A stretch of DNA of 64,000 nt. Source: Kitasatospora phosalacinea (lineage in GTDB: Bacteria; Actinomycetota; Actinomycetes; Streptomycetales; Streptomycetaceae). The stretch spans positions 1 through 64,000 of the forward strand of contig NZ_JNWZ01000011.1 in the NCBI RefSeq assembly GCF_000716545.1, given 5' to 3'. The position numbers and the translations under genes were made by a program. The notes under the pieces are model-generated. The model was not told the origin of the DNA. It searched no databases and was given only the letters and a program-made list of their open reading frames with translations. Numbering within the stretch: position 1 is the stretch's first letter; each line of letters opens with the position of its first letter. Shown piece by piece: positions 28,355-37,808 of this stretch.

Positions 28355-28506
28355 CCGTTCCCGCGCGGCCCGGCGAGGGGGCGCACGGGGGCCGGTCCGC
28401 CAGCCCCCGCGCGCCCGTTGACGCGTCGTCGACCGACGGGTTTCACTCGAAGGGACGGGCGTTCCCCCCGGGCCGCCCGGCTCCGCCCGGACGAGGAGGC
28501 AGCGCC

Positions 28507-28686
28507 ATGAAGACGACCGGCACCCCGAACACTCCCCCGCCCGCCCCGACCGCCCCGGTCGCGGCCCGGCTCCTGCCGGTCCTCGCCGCGGGCTGCGGCT
28601 GCGGCCCGGGCTGCGGCTGCGGCTGCCAGTCCGGCTCGCCCTGCCAGTGCGGCGGTGCGAGCGGCGGCTGCTGCGGCGGCCACTGA
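28507..28686 (+). CDS. 59-residue Cys-rich metallothionein-like peptide
   Basis: The ATG at 28507 follows GACGAGGAGG. The first 30 residues are Pro/Ala/Thr-rich and uncharged. The last 30 hold about nine cysteines in closely spaced CGCG, CGCGCQ, PCQC and GGCCGGH arrangements, ending in Gly-His. Such spacing resembles metallothionein-type metal binding. It lies 152 bp after phoU and before a strong bidirectional hairpin. Similar Gly/Cys-rich small proteins occur in streptomycetes, but I know of no characterised one. Metal specificity is unknown. Confidence 0.7.
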   Translation: MKTTGTPNTPPPAPTAPVAARLLPVLAAGCGCGPGCGCGCQSGSPCQCGGASGGCCGGH

Positions 28687-28705
28687 ACCCCGCGCGCGTA
28701 CGGCA

Positions 28706-28746
28706 GGACGGCCGGGCGCCCCCTCTGGAAGGGTGCCTGGCCGTCC
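28706..28746. terminator. Bidirectional hairpin between Cys-rich peptide and LPMO genes
   Basis: Arms at 28706-28724 and 28730-28746 form a long stem with a small interior imperfection. It terminates two convergent genes. Confidence 0.75.
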
Positions 28747-28762
28747 GCCTGCTCCGGGGGCG

Positions 28763-29353
28763 TCAGGAGAAGTTGACGTCCATGCACTGGTAGAACGCGT
28801 TGCCGGTGTCCGCGATGTCCCAGACCGCCAGGATCACCTGGTGGCCGGTCAGCCCGGAGGGCAGCGTCCCGGTGTGGCTGAGCGTGGCCGGGGGCTGCTT
28901 GCCGCCCATCGGCACGGTCAGGAACGGGGTCAGGTTCAGGTTCGACCTGGTGATCTTGGTGGTGGCGTCGTAGCCCGGCTTGGTGAGGAAGTACCGGAAC
29001 GACGTGGTGGCGTGCCGCGCCTCGATGCTCCAGGTCAGCGTCAGCTGCTGCCCGGCGGTCACCTTGGTGGTCGGCCACGCCCCGCTGCGCGGGTTGTCCA
29101 GCGGCGCCCAGCGCGAGTCGCCGCCCGCGCACAGCGTGCCGTCGGCCGGGCCCGAGTTCGGGAAGCCCTTGGGGCCCTCGACGCTCTGCGGCTCCCACTG
29201 GATCTGCCCGCAGTTCTTGACCACGCCCGCCCCGCACAGTCCGGCGCGGCTGGGCGGCGTGGTGATGTAGCCGTGCGAACTGGCCGGGACGGCGGTGGCC
29301 AGGACCGCCGCGGCGGCGGCGACGCCGACCGCCAGGATGTTGCGCTTGCGCAT
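28763..29353 (-). CDS. Secreted lytic polysaccharide monooxygenase (AA10, chitin-binding type)
   Basis: The 196-residue protein has a signal peptide ending ASS, which leaves His27 (HGYITTPPSRAGLC) as the mature N-terminus. With His114 (EARHATTSFRY) it forms the copper histidine brace. This single-domain enzyme oxidatively cleaves chitin or cellulose outside the cell. Several cysteines are spaced for disulfides. The NAFYQCMDVNFS ending is typical of AA10 proteins. ATG 29353 has GGAGGAGCACC upstream. The low-G+C stretch upstream (29440-29520) is the likely promoter. Confidence 0.93.
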   Translation of the reverse strand: MRKRNILAVGVAAAAAVLATAVPASSHGYITTPPSRAGLCGAGVVKNCGQIQWEPQSVEGPKGFPNSGPADGTLCAGGDSRWAPLDNPRSGAWPTTKVTAGQQLTLTWSIEARHATTSFRYFLTKPGYDATTKITRSNLNLTPFLTVPMGGKQPPATLSHTGTLPSGLTGHQVILAVWDIADTGNAFYQCMDVNFS

Positions 29354-29557
29354 GGTGCTCCTCCGTGGGGGTGGATGGAGTACACGACCGCGGGCACGCG
29401 GAAGGGGCCGCGTGGGGGGCGACCAAGATTGTCATGCCCGCGCCGACAGTGCTCCCACGCTAGGAGAACCCGCCGCGCCCCGTCAATGGTCTGAACCATT
29501 CTCACCCGTGAACCACTCTTCGCCACCCGCGGGTTGGCACCGCGTCGGAACACGGAA

Positions 29558-29600
29558 CAGCCCCCTGGGCCGGGGCGTCGTTGCGCCGGGCAGGGGGCTG
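29558..29600 (-). terminator. Hairpin after gpmA
   Basis: Arms at 29558-29567 and 29591-29600 pair perfectly, with a further inner G+C stem, 28 bp past the gpmA stop. Confidence 0.65.
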
Positions 29601-29627
29601 AGAGGTGTGGGCGAGGGCGAGTGGGTG

Positions 29628-30386
29628 TTACTTCTTGCCCTGGTTCTTCACGGCCTCGATGGCGGCCGCGGCGGCCTCCGGGTCGAGGTAGCGGCCACCG
29701 GGGGTGACCGGCTTGAAGTCGGCGTCGAGCTCGTAGACGAGCGGGATGCCGGTGGGGATGTTGAGGCCGGCGATGGCCTCGTCGGAGATGCCGTCGAGGT
29801 GCTTGACCAGGGCGCGCAGGCTGTTGCCGTGGGCGGTGACCAGGACGGTGCTGCCCGCCGCGAGGTCCGGCACGATGGCGTCGTACCAGTAGGGGAGCAT
29901 CCGCTCGACGACGTCCTTGAGGCACTCGGTGTTCGGGCGCAGCTCGGACGGGATCTCGGCGTAGCGGGCGTCGCCGGCCTGGGAGTACTCGGCGTCGTCG
30001 GCGAGGGCCGGCGGCGGGGTGTCGTAGGAGCGGCGCCAGAGCTGGAACTGCTCCTCGCCGAACTCGGCGAGGGTCTGGGCCTTGTCCTTGCCCTGGAGGG
30101 CGCCGTAGTGGCGCTCGTTCAGGCGCCAGCTGCGGCGGACCGGGATCCAGTGGCGGTCGGCCTTGTCGAGGGCGATCTGCGAGGTGCGGATGGCGCGGCG
30201 CAGCAGCGAGGTGTGCAGCACGTCCGGCAGCAGGCCCTCGGCGAGCAGGAGCTCGCCGCCGCGGGCGGCCTCCTTCTCGCCCTTCTCGTTGAGGTCGACG
30301 TCGACCCAACCGGTGAACAGGTTCTTCTGGTTCCACTGGCTCTCGCCGTGGCGGAGCAGGATCAAGCGATAGGTCGTGTCAGCCAT
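29628..30386 (-). CDS. gpmA: 2,3-bisphosphoglycerate-dependent phosphoglycerate mutase
   Basis: The 252-residue glycolytic enzyme interconverts 3- and 2-phosphoglycerate. The active-site [20 protein letters not shown] includes phosphohistidine His13. [19 protein letters not shown] at about 90-110 and [17 protein letters not shown] at about 181 complete the catalytic set. ATG 30386 is used; the extension to 30455 is rejected. It is monocistronic and followed by a hairpin. Confidence 0.96.
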   Translation of the reverse strand: MADTTYRLILLRHGESQWNQKNLFTGWVDVDLNEKGEKEAARGGELLLAEGLLPDVLHTSLLRRAIRTSQIALDKADRHWIPVRRSWRLNERHYGALQGKDKAQTLAEFGEEQFQLWRRSYDTPPPALADDAEYSQAGDARYAEIPSELRPNTECLKDVVERMLPYWYDAIVPDLAAGSTVLVTAHGNSLRALVKHLDGISDEAIAGLNIPTGIPLVYELDADFKPVTPGGRYLDPEAAAAAIEAVKNQGKK

Positions 30387-30545
30387 GGGGCCAAGCCTAG
30401 TGGAGGGGCAAATCCGGTCGCTCGGGTGTCCATGCGAGTTGTAACGTTCGCTCATCGGTTTCGACTCTTACCGTTCCACCCGTCCGCGGGCGGCCGCCCC
30501 ACCCTGCCCGCGGCCGCTCCGGGCCGTACCGCCCGGGAGCCACCC

Positions 30546-31802
30546 ATGCCCCTCCTCCCCCGCCTGGCCGCCGAAGCACGCAGAGCGGGCGGCGGGCTCC
30601 CGCGCCGGTTCTGGTGGCTGTGGACGTCCACCCTGGTGAACCGCCTCGGCGGCTTCGTGGTGACCTTCCTGTCCATGTACCTCACCCACGAGCGCGGCTA
30701 CTCGGCGTCGTACGCGGGCCTGGTGGCCTCGCTGTTCGGACTCGGCTCGGCGGTGGCCGCGATCGGCGCCGGGGTGCTCACCGACCGGCTGGGGCGGCGG
30801 CCGACCCTGCTGGCGGCGCAGCTGGCCACGGCGCTGTCCACGGCGGTCCTCGGGTTCACCGACGGGCCGGTGGCGATCGCCGCGGTGGCCTTCCTGGTGG
30901 GCCTGGCGAGCAACGCGTCCCGTCCGGCGGTGAGTGCGATGATCGCCGACCTGGTGCCCGCCGCCGACCGGGTCCGGGCGTACGCGCTGAACTACTGGGC
31001 GATCAACATCGGCTTCGGCGCGTCCGCCGCGGTGGCCGGACTGATCGCCGTGCACGGCTACCTGACGCTGTTCCTGCTGGACGCGCTGACCACGCTGCTG
31101 TGCGCGGTGGTGGTGTTCGTGAAGGTCCCCGAGACGCGGCCGGAGGCCGCTCCGGTCGCCGCGGAGGAACCGGGGGTCGGGCTGGGCGCGGTCTTCCGGG
31201 ACGGCCCGTTCATGGCCGTGGTCGGGGTGAACCTGCTGCTGGCGCTGGTCGTCCAGCAGGGCTCCACCACCCTGCCGGTGGACATGGGGCAGCACGGCCT
31301 CTCGGCCGCCGGGTTCGGCCTGGTGATCAGCCTGAACGGGGCGCTGATCGTGCTCCTCCAGCTGCCGCTGACCCGGCTGATGGAGAACCGCGACCGCACC
31401 GCCCTGCTGGTGGCCGGCGCGCTGCTCACCGGCTGGGGCTTCGGCCTCACCGCGCCGGCCGGCTCCTCCGCCGCCCTGTACGCGCTGGCGGTGGCGGTCT
31501 GGACGGTCGGCGAGATCGTCACCTCCCCGACCATGATGGCCCTGGTCGCCGAACACTCCCCGGCCCGGGCCCGCGGCCGCTACCAGGGCGTCTACTCGCT
31601 CTCCTGGTCGCTGGCCTCGTTCATCGGCCCGCTCGGCGGCGGCCTGCTCCTGCAGTACGCGGGCGGTTGGGCGCTGTGGGGCGGCTGCGCGGCGGCGGGC
31701 ACCCTGGCCGCGGTCGCCTTCGTCGCGATCGGCCGCCGCCGGCCCCGCCCGCCGGTGGTCGGCGGGACGGCCGTCGCGGCGCCGGTCGAGGCGGCGGCCT
31801 GA
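30546..31802 (+). CDS. Major facilitator superfamily transporter
   Basis: The 418-residue membrane protein has about 12 hydrophobic helices, the loop motif GVLTDRLGRRPTLL at about residue 77 and the second-half counterpart LTRLMENRDRTALL. The pattern resembles multidrug-type exporters (MdtG/SMVT-like); the substrate cannot be deduced. ATG 30546 follows GGGAGCCACCC. It is divergent from gpmA by 159 bp. The gene has no partner regulator nearby. An overlapping reading from 29295 adds unrelated residues and is not used. Confidence 0.85.
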   Translation: MPLLPRLAAEARRAGGGLPRRFWWLWTSTLVNRLGGFVVTFLSMYLTHERGYSASYAGLVASLFGLGSAVAAIGAGVLTDRLGRRPTLLAAQLATALSTAVLGFTDGPVAIAAVAFLVGLASNASRPAVSAMIADLVPAADRVRAYALNYWAINIGFGASAAVAGLIAVHGYLTLFLLDALTTLLCAVVVFVKVPETRPEAAPVAAEEPGVGLGAVFRDGPFMAVVGVNLLLALVVQQGSTTLPVDMGQHGLSAAGFGLVISLNGALIVLLQLPLTRLMENRDRTALLVAGALLTGWGFGLTAPAGSSAALYALAVAVWTVGEIVTSPTMMALVAEHSPARARGRYQGVYSLSWSLASFIGPLGGGLLLQYAGGWALWGGCAAAGTLAAVAFVAIGRRRPRPPVVGGTAVAAPVEAAA

Positions 31803-31832
31803 GCTCCGCGCCCGGTCGGCCCGGTCGGCCGG

Positions 31833-32330
31833 TCAGGAGGTCGCGCCGCCGACCTCGCTCTGCCGCAGCCGGACCCAGGAGTCGTGGTCGTCCTCCAGGA
31901 CCGCCTGGTACTCGTCGATCAGCGGCGCCAGCCGGGACGGCTCCGGCACCGCCCCGCCGTGCTCGGCCTTCAGCAGGCCGAGGCGGCGGCGCAGCGAGTT
32001 GAGCCGGTGCACGGTGTCGGAGCGCTGGATCCACAGCGTGCGGTAGCCGAAGAACGCCGCCCACGCGGCCAGTACGGTGACCAGCGCGCCGGAGACCAGC
32101 GCCACGTCCGCCAGCCGGTCGGCCAGCGGCTCGCCGACCTTCAGGCCCAGCAGCACGGTGACCAGCGCGGACAGGCTGACGGTGGCCAGCTGGAGGGTCA
32201 GCGCCCGGCGCCGGTCCCAGTCGCGGCGGCGCCGGCGCTCCTTCAGCTCGGCCTCGAGCTCGGCCTCCAGCCAGGCCAACTTCCTCTGGGCGGCGGCGGA
32301 TTCGGCGGATCCGGCGTGTTCGGTGTCCAT
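31833..32330 (-). CDS. DUF4231-type (SLATT-like) two-helix membrane protein
   Basis: The 165-residue protein has a coiled-coil N-terminus (AQRKLAWLEAELEAELKERRRR), two hydrophobic segments at about residues 44-66 and 76-97, and a helical C-terminus (SDTVHRLNSLRRRLGLL). This layout fits the DUF4231/SLATT group. Some SLATT proteins act as pore-forming effectors with nucleotide-sensing partners, but no such partner is nearby, so an immune role is not supported. ATG 32330 is used. The YbjN-like gene upstream is on the same strand 31 bp away. Confidence 0.75.
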   Translation of the reverse strand: MDTEHAGSAESAAAQRKLAWLEAELEAELKERRRRRDWDRRRALTLQLATVSLSALVTVLLGLKVGEPLADRLADVALVSGALVTVLAAWAAFFGYRTLWIQRSDTVHRLNSLRRRLGLLKAEHGGAVPEPSRLAPLIDEYQAVLEDDHDSWVRLRQSEVGGATS

Positions 32331-32361
32331 GGTTCCCTCCCCGGCGGGGAGGATACCGGGC

Positions 32362-32880
32362 TCAGGCCCCGGCGGGAGGGGTCTTGTCGTTCGCCAGGTG
32401 CGCGAAGGCCGCCAGGTTGCGGGTGGACTCGCCGCGCTTGGTGCGCCACTCCCACTCGCGGCGGATCGCGGTGGCGAACCCCAGCTCCAGCAGGGTGTCG
32501 AACGGCTCGTCGGCGTTCTCCAGCACGCTGCCCAGCAGCCGGTCCACCGCGTCGGGCGTCAGCGCCTCCAGCGGCAGCCGGCCCACCAGGTAGACGTCGC
32601 CGAGCCGGTCGACCGCGTACGCCACCCCGAACATCCGGGTGTTGCGCTCCAGCAGCCAGCGGTGGAACGCCTCGTGGTTCTCGTCCGGCCGCCGGATCAC
32701 GAACGCGTTCACCGAGAGCGTGTGGTCGCCGACCCGCAGCGCGCAGGCGGTGGAGAGCTTGCGCGTCCCGGGGAGCGCGGCGACCACCGTGTACGGGTCG
32801 GCGGCGGCCGGCTCCCAGGCGACACCCGCCTGGTCGAGCGCGGCGCGCAGGAGGGTCAGTGCGTCGTCCTTGGCAGCCAT
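32362..32880 (-). CDS. YbjN-domain protein
   Basis: The 172-residue soluble protein has the YbjN/type III chaperone-like fold. Visible parts are YTVVAALPGTRKLSTACALRV, HTLSVNAFVIRRPDENHEAFHRWLLERN and GDVYLVGRLPLEALTPDAVDRLLG. In actinobacteria this gene sits next to mshA, as here, but its role is not established. ATG 32880 was chosen over an upstream ATG at 32889 because of family length. It is 31 bp upstream of the DUF4231 gene and probably co-transcribed with mshA. Confidence 0.85.
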   Translation of the reverse strand: MAAKDDALTLLRAALDQAGVAWEPAAADPYTVVAALPGTRKLSTACALRVGDHTLSVNAFVIRRPDENHEAFHRWLLERNTRMFGVAYAVDRLGDVYLVGRLPLEALTPDAVDRLLGSVLENADEPFDTLLELGFATAIRREWEWRTKRGESTRNLAAFAHLANDKTPPAGA

Positions 32881-33003
32881 GGACCCCACGCTAGCCTCCC
32901 GGTCGGCGGGCCCGCGTGCCCAGGGCCCGGGAGAGCGGTGCGCGCCCGTCCGCCGACGGCCCCCCGCGCTCCCGGCGCGCTCCCCTTCGCGGGCCGGAGG
33001 GTT

Positions 33004-34344
33004 TCAGGCCCGGGCGGTGGACATCGCCCCCGTGTAGACCTCGGCGGTGGCTCCGGCGGCGGTGAGCCAGCCGAAGGCGGCGGCGTGGCGGGCGGCGGCG
33101 GCGCCGCGGACGGGGGTGAGGGAGGGGTCGGTGACGTAGGGGTGGAGGGCGCGGGCCCAGGCGTCGGGGTCGTGGCCGGGGACGAGGGTGCCGGTGCGGC
33201 CGTCCTGGACGGCGACCGGGAGGCCGCCGACGGCGGCGGCGACCACCGGGGTGCCGCAGGCCTGGGCCTCCAGGGCGACCAGGCCGAAGGACTCGCTGTG
33301 GGAGGGCATCACCAGGGCGGTGGCGGCCCGGTACCAGTCCGCGAGGCTGCGCTGGTCGACCGGGGGGTGGAAGCGGACCACGTCGCCGATGCCGAGCTGG
33401 GCGGCGAGCTTGTGCAGGCTCTCGGGGCGGGCCAGGCCGGTGCCGGAGGGGCCGCCGACGACCGGGACCACCAGGCGTTCGCGCAGGCCGGGGTGCCGGT
33501 CGAGCAGCCGGGCGACCGCCTTGAGCAGCACGTCCGGCGCCTTGAGCGGCTGTATTCGGCCGGCGAACAGCAGCACCGCGGCGCCCTGCGGGAGGCCGAG
33601 CCGGGCGCGGGCGGCGGCGCGGTCGCCGGGGCGGAACACGTCCAGGTTGACGCCGGGGTGGACGACGGCGAGCTGGTCGGGGCGGGCGGCGTAGTGGTGG
33701 GCCAGCTCGGCGGCCTCTTCCGCGGTGTTGGCGATCAGCCGGTCGGCCGCGCCGACCACCTGGGTCTCGCCGATCACCCGGGCGGCGGGCTCGGGGGTAT
33801 CGCCCTCGGCGAGGGCGGCGTTCTTGACCTTGGCCATGGTGTGCATGGTGTGCACCAGCGGGACGCCCCAGCGCTCGGCGGCCAGCCAGCCGACCTGGCC
33901 GGACAGCCAGTAGTGCGAGTGCACCAGGTCGTAGTAGCCGGGGCGGTGGCCGGCCTCGGTGCGCAGCACGCCGTGCGTGAAGGCGCACAGCTGGGCCGGC
34001 AGGTCCTCCTTGAAGAGGCCCTCGTACGGGCCGGCGGTGACGTGCCGGACGAGGACGCCGGGGGCGAGCTCGACGGCGGGGGCGTCGTCCGAGCTGACCG
34101 CGCGGGTGAAGACCTCGACCTCGATGTCCAGCTCGGCGAGGCGCTTGGCCAGCTCCACGATGTACACGTTCATGCCGCCGGCGTCTCCCGTGCCGGGCTG
34201 GTGCAGCGGCGAGGTGTGGACGCTCAGCATCGCGATCCGGCGCGGACGGCGGGCGGGCCCGGCGAACGCGGCGGGGGCCACGGGGGCGGCGGGGGCGGCC
34301 CGCCGCGGCTCCCGGCGGGGCGTGCGGACGAGGTGCTGGGTCAC
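33004..34344 (-). CDS. mshA: D-inositol-3-phosphate glycosyltransferase (mycothiol synthesis)
   Basis: The 446-residue GT4-type enzyme transfers GlcNAc from UDP-GlcNAc to inositol-1-phosphate, the first mycothiol step. After a basic 35-residue extension, [27 protein letters not shown] matches Msh[17 protein letters not shown] at about 258 and [21 protein letters not shown] at about 345 contain the nucleotide-sugar motif. GTG 34344 is used. It is divergent from the SAM-methyltransferase gene by 175 bp. Confidence 0.95.
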   Translation of the reverse strand: MTQHLVRTPRREPRRAAPAAPVAPAAFAGPARRPRRIAMLSVHTSPLHQPGTGDAGGMNVYIVELAKRLAELDIEVEVFTRAVSSDDAPAVELAPGVLVRHVTAGPYEGLFKEDLPAQLCAFTHGVLRTEAGHRPGYYDLVHSHYWLSGQVGWLAAERWGVPLVHTMHTMAKVKNAALAEGDTPEPAARVIGETQVVGAADRLIANTAEEAAELAHHYAARPDQLAVVHPGVNLDVFRPGDRAAARARLGLPQGAAVLLFAGRIQPLKAPDVLLKAVARLLDRHPGLRERLVVPVVGGPSGTGLARPESLHKLAAQLGIGDVVRFHPPVDQRSLADWYRAATALVMPSHSESFGLVALEAQACGTPVVAAAVGGLPVAVQDGRTGTLVPGHDPDAWARALHPYVTDPSLTPVRGAAAARHAAAFGWLTAAGATAEVYTGAMSTARA

Positions 34345-34519
34345 CTGCGGAGCCTCCCTGTGCGCCGGCCGTCTGGACTGCTGTTCTCGTGCCGCCGCCC
34401 GCGGCCGGCGGCAGCGGGCGGACGGACTTCAGCCAGGGCAACGGGGCGGCGCGTCGGCGTATTCCCGCCGGCGGACGCGGTGCCGGTGCGGGGGGAACCG
34501 CTGCGTACGCTTGGTGACC

Positions 34520-35344
34520 ATGGCAGCGAGCGACACCCCGTCGTCCCGGGGCCGGTCGGGCCGGCCGGTGGGGACGATCACCCGGGGCACCACCAACACC
34601 AACCGGCTGCGGCGGATGGACCGGTGGATCGCGCACGCCGCGGGCCGGGCGCTGCGGGCCCCGGCGGCCCCGCCGGTCGCGGTGGACCTGGGCTACGGGG
34701 CGGCGCCGTGGACGGCGGTGGAGCTGTCGGCGCGGCTGCGGGCGGTGCGGGCGGACGTCCGGGTGGTCGGGATCGAGATCGACCCGGCCCGGGTGGCGGC
34801 GGCGCTGCCGATGGCCGAGCCGCCGCTGCTGGAGTTCCGCCGGGGCGGGTTCGAGGTGCCGCTGGACGGCGGGGCGCGGGCCCAGCTGATCCGGGCGGCG
34901 AACGTGCTGCGGCAGTACGACGAGGACCAGGTGGCCGAGGTGTGGGCCCGGCTGTGCGGGCGGCTGGCGCCGGACGGCCTGCTGGTGGAGGGCACCTGCG
35001 ACGAGGTGGGCCGGCGGCACGTCTGGGTGGCGCTCGGCCCGGAGGGGCCGCGGACGGTGACCTTCGCGGCCCGGCTGGCGGGGCTGGAGCGGCCGTCCGA
35101 CCTGGCGGAGCGGCTGCCGAAGGCGCTGATCCACCACAACGTGCCGGGGCGGCCGGTGCACTCCTTCCTGCGCGACTTCGACCGGGCCTGGGCGGCGGCC
35201 GCGCCGCTGGGGGCGTTCGGGGCGCGGCAGCGCTGGGCGGCGGCCTGCGCGTCGCTGGCGGCGGACTGGCCGCTGCGGGACGGGCCGAACCGGCGGCGGC
35301 AGGGCGAACTGACGGTGGACTGGGCCGCGCTGGCGCCGCGCTGA
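34520..35344 (+). CDS. SAM-dependent methyltransferase-like protein
   Basis: The 274-residue protein has a class I methyltransferase pattern: VDLGYGAAPWTAVELSARL at about residue 55, VVGIEIDPARV at about 82, and NVLRQYDEDQVAEVWARL at about 130. The first motif is DLGYG rather than DxGxG with GC, a variant also seen in the actinobacterial proteins beside mshA. ATG 34520 is used. The substrate is unknown. The extension upstream, to 33959, overlaps mshA and is rejected. Confidence 0.8.
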   Translation: MAASDTPSSRGRSGRPVGTITRGTTNTNRLRRMDRWIAHAAGRALRAPAAPPVAVDLGYGAAPWTAVELSARLRAVRADVRVVGIEIDPARVAAALPMAEPPLLEFRRGGFEVPLDGGARAQLIRAANVLRQYDEDQVAEVWARLCGRLAPDGLLVEGTCDEVGRRHVWVALGPEGPRTVTFAARLAGLERPSDLAERLPKALIHHNVPGRPVHSFLRDFDRAWAAAAPLGAFGARQRWAAACASLAADWPLRDGPNRRRQGELTVDWAALAPR

Positions 35345-35513
35345 GGCCCGGGGACCCGCCGCTCGACCGCCCCCTCGGCCGCCCCCCGACCACCCGTTCG
35401 ACAGTTCACTCGAACGAGTTATCGATTTCCTCTGGCGTGTTGACGCCCCGTCACGCCACCATGGAGCCGTTCGGGTGGTTGCCGGCGCGGCCTCCTGAGC
35501 ACCCGTCAGCCCG

Positions 35514-36050
35514 CTAGCCCGTCAGCCCCTCGATCTCGCTCCGCACCCGTTCGAACGCCGCGTACGCGTCGGCGCCGAACAGCACGAACCGCACCTCGTC
35601 CAGGTCCGGGGCCTCCGCGGCCACGGCCTCCAGGGCGATCCGGGCCGCGTCCTCCAGCGGCCAACCGAAGATCCCGGCCGAGATCGCCGGGAAGGCCACC
35701 GTCCGCGCCCCCAGCCCGGCCGCGACCCGAAGGGACTCCCGATAACAGGAAGCCAGTAGCTCCGCGCGCTCCCGGTGATCCTCCGCCCGGTACACCGGGC
35801 CGACGGTGTGGACCACCCAGCGGGCCGGCAGCCGCCCCGCCGTGGTCGCCACGGCCCGGCCGGTCGGCAGGCCCTCGCCGTAGTGCGAGGCGCGCAGTTC
35901 GCGGCACTCGGCCAGGATCTCCGGTCCGCCCCCGCGGTGGATCGCCCCGTCCACCCCGCCGCCGCCCAGCAGGGAACTGTTGGCGGCGTTCACCACCACG
36001 TCCACCCGCTGTTCCGTGATGTCACCCTGCACCAGCGTGATCTGCGTCAC
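35514..36050 (-). CDS. Macrodomain ADP-ribose hydrolase (O-acetyl-ADP-ribose deacetylase type)
   Basis: The 178-residue protein is a single macrodomain. QGDITEQRVDVVVNAANSSLLGGGGVDGAIH at about 8-38 is the ADP-ribose pocket with the catalytic Asn/Asp, and GIFGWPLEDAARIAL at about 125-139 is the second signature. It removes ADP-ribose or acetyl-ADP-ribose adducts. GTG 36050 follows a GGTGAGCAG-like site. It is divergent from the PP2C phosphatase gene by 227 bp. No ADP-ribosyl transferase lies nearby. Confidence 0.93.
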   Translation of the reverse strand: MTQITLVQGDITEQRVDVVVNAANSSLLGGGGVDGAIHRGGGPEILAECRELRASHYGEGLPTGRAVATTAGRLPARWVVHTVGPVYRAEDHRERAELLASCYRESLRVAAGLGARTVAFPAISAGIFGWPLEDAARIALEAVAAEAPDLDEVRFVLFGADAYAAFERVRSEIEGLTG

Positions 36051-36277
36051 CGCTGCTCACCTCCGGTCGATTCCGGTCCACCAGTGGCGGGAACCTGCGC
36101 AAACCCTAGGCAAAGCCGCCACCAGGCGCGTGGCAATAACCACATCGGCGCCGCCCAGTCGAAGAAATCCTCGGAGATCACGTTATGGTCGCGGGAAGCC
36201 CCCCGATGCCCGGTGCCACCCGGGCACTGCGGACGGAAACCAGCCGTTGGTCCGTCGGGGAAAGGAAGGACCGACCG

Positions 36278-37735
36278 ATGCCCGCTACGGGAGACGGGCG
36301 GGCACCCGACGCGACCATGAGCGCCGGTACCGCCGAACGCAGCCGCGGCCGCCATGCCCACGCCGCTCAGCGCCCCGGCCAGAGCGCCGGCCCGGCGCCG
36401 ATACCGCATCCCCGCAGCACCCCCGGCGGCACCGAGCCCACCCGCCCCGCCGCGGGCTTCCGGGTGCTGGTGGTCGAGGCCGACGGCCCCGGGCACGCCC
36501 TGTTCGACTCGCTGGCCGCCGAATTGGGGCAGGACGTCGAACTGCACCGGGTGGACGGCATCCCGGAGGCCCTCGCCGCACTGCCGCCGACGCCCGGCAG
36601 CGGCCGCCGCGGGCAGCGCGCCCCCGACTTCCAGTGCGTCCTGCTCGACCTCGGCACGCCCGGCGAGCCCGGCGGTCCGTCCGGCGGCCTGTCCGACGAC
36701 CCGTCCGGTGACCCGTCCGACGGGCTGGACGGGCTGCGCGAGCTGCTGCTGCGCGCCCCGCACACCGCCGTGGTGGTGCTCACCGACGCCGCCGGGGCCG
36801 AGCTCGGCGCCGCCGCGGTCGCCGCCGGCGCCCAGGACTTCCTGCTCCGGCAGGACACCGGCGGCCCGCTGCTGGCCCGCGCCCTGCGCTACGCGGTGGA
36901 GCGCAAGCGCGCCGACGAGTCGCAGCGCCGCCTGGTCGAGGCCGAGATCCGCGGCCAGGAGAACGCCCGGCTCCAGCGCCACCTGCTGCCCACCCCGCTG
37001 CTGGACGGCGCCGGCCTGTCCTTCACCCGCCGCTACCGCCCCGGCCGCCGCCGCGCCCTGCTCGGCGGCGACTTCTACGACGCCGTCCGCACCAAGGACG
37101 GCCGGGTGCACGTGGTGATCGGCGACGTCTGCGGCCACGGCCCGGACGAGGCCGCGCTCGGCGTCGCGCTGCGGATAGCGTGGCGGACGCTGGTGTTCGC
37201 CGGGCTGACCGGCCAGCACCTGCTCACCACCCTGCAGCACGTGCTGGAGCACGAGCGCCGCAGCGACGAGATCTTCGCGACCCTGTGCATGGTCGTGCTG
37301 GACGCCCCGGCCGAGGGCGGCGGCCCCGAGTCCGCCGAGCTGTACCTGGCCGGGCACCCCGCACCGCTGCTGCTCGGCCCCGAGGGCCCGCCCGTCCTGC
37401 TCCCGCTCGACCAGGCCGGCCCGGCCCTCGGCCTGCTCCCCTGCGACGCGACGCACTCGGTCTGGCCCGCCCTGCGGGTCGAACTCTCCCCCGGCTGGCG
37501 GCTGCTGATGTACACCGACGGCCTGGTCGAGGGCAAGGTCGGGGCGGGCTCGCCCCGGCTGGGCCAGGAGGGCCTGATCGAGCTGATCGCCGACCACCAG
37601 GCCGCCGGGCTGACGCGCGGGCGGCTGGTCGACTCCGCGATCGCCGAGGTCGAGGAGCTGAACGGCGGCGCGCTCACCGACGACGTCGCGGTGCTGCTGC
37701 TGGAGCGCAACCCGTCCCCGGTGATCATGGGCTGA
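36278..37735 (+). CDS. PP2C/SpoIIE-type phosphatase with N-terminal receiver-like domain
   Basis: The 485-residue protein has a receiver-like domain (about 65-205) followed by a SpoIIE/PP2C phosphatase (about 250-480). The phospho-acceptor Asp is in LLDLG, but the usual Lys is Arg (DFLLRQD), and a Gly/Asp/Pro/Ser-rich insert (GLSDDPSGDPSDGLDG) interrupts the fold. Phosphatase metal motifs are LGGDFYDAV, GDVCGHG and MYTDGLVE. It probably controls an anti-sigma/anti-anti-sigma cascade. ATG 36278 follows AAAGGAAGGA; an upstream reading to 36185 lacks a ribosome site. Confidence 0.85.
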   Translation: MPATGDGRAPDATMSAGTAERSRGRHAHAAQRPGQSAGPAPIPHPRSTPGGTEPTRPAAGFRVLVVEADGPGHALFDSLAAELGQDVELHRVDGIPEALAALPPTPGSGRRGQRAPDFQCVLLDLGTPGEPGGPSGGLSDDPSGDPSDGLDGLRELLLRAPHTAVVVLTDAAGAELGAAAVAAGAQDFLLRQDTGGPLLARALRYAVERKRADESQRRLVEAEIRGQENARLQRHLLPTPLLDGAGLSFTRRYRPGRRRALLGGDFYDAVRTKDGRVHVVIGDVCGHGPDEAALGVALRIAWRTLVFAGLTGQHLLTTLQHVLEHERRSDEIFATLCMVVLDAPAEGGGPESAELYLAGHPAPLLLGPEGPPVLLPLDQAGPALGLLPCDATHSVWPALRVELSPGWRLLMYTDGLVEGKVGAGSPRLGQEGLIELIADHQAAGLTRGRLVDSAIAEVEELNGGALTDDVAVLLLERNPSPVIMG

Positions 37736-37763
37736 GCGGCCCCGGCCCGCTGCCGCGAACGCC

Positions 37764-37798
37764 GGAAGGGCGGCCCCCCGCGCGGGGGCCGCCCTTCC
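37764..37798. terminator. Bidirectional 15-bp hairpin
   Basis: Arms at 37764-37778 and 37784-37798 are perfectly complementary. It lies between the convergent phosphatase and DUF2516 genes. Confidence 0.85.
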
Positions 37799-37808
37799 TG
37801 TCGTCACG

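Noticed and set aside
31833..32330. An anti-phage role for the SLATT-like protein
   Set aside because: No nucleotide cyclase, SLOG, TIR or other immune partner is encoded nearby; its neighbours are housekeeping genes.
35408..35419. Palindrome ACTCGAACGAGT between the methyltransferase and macrodomain genes
   Set aside because: It lies between two convergent gene ends, not in a promoter. A 12-bp palindrome alone is weak evidence for a regulatory or segregation site.
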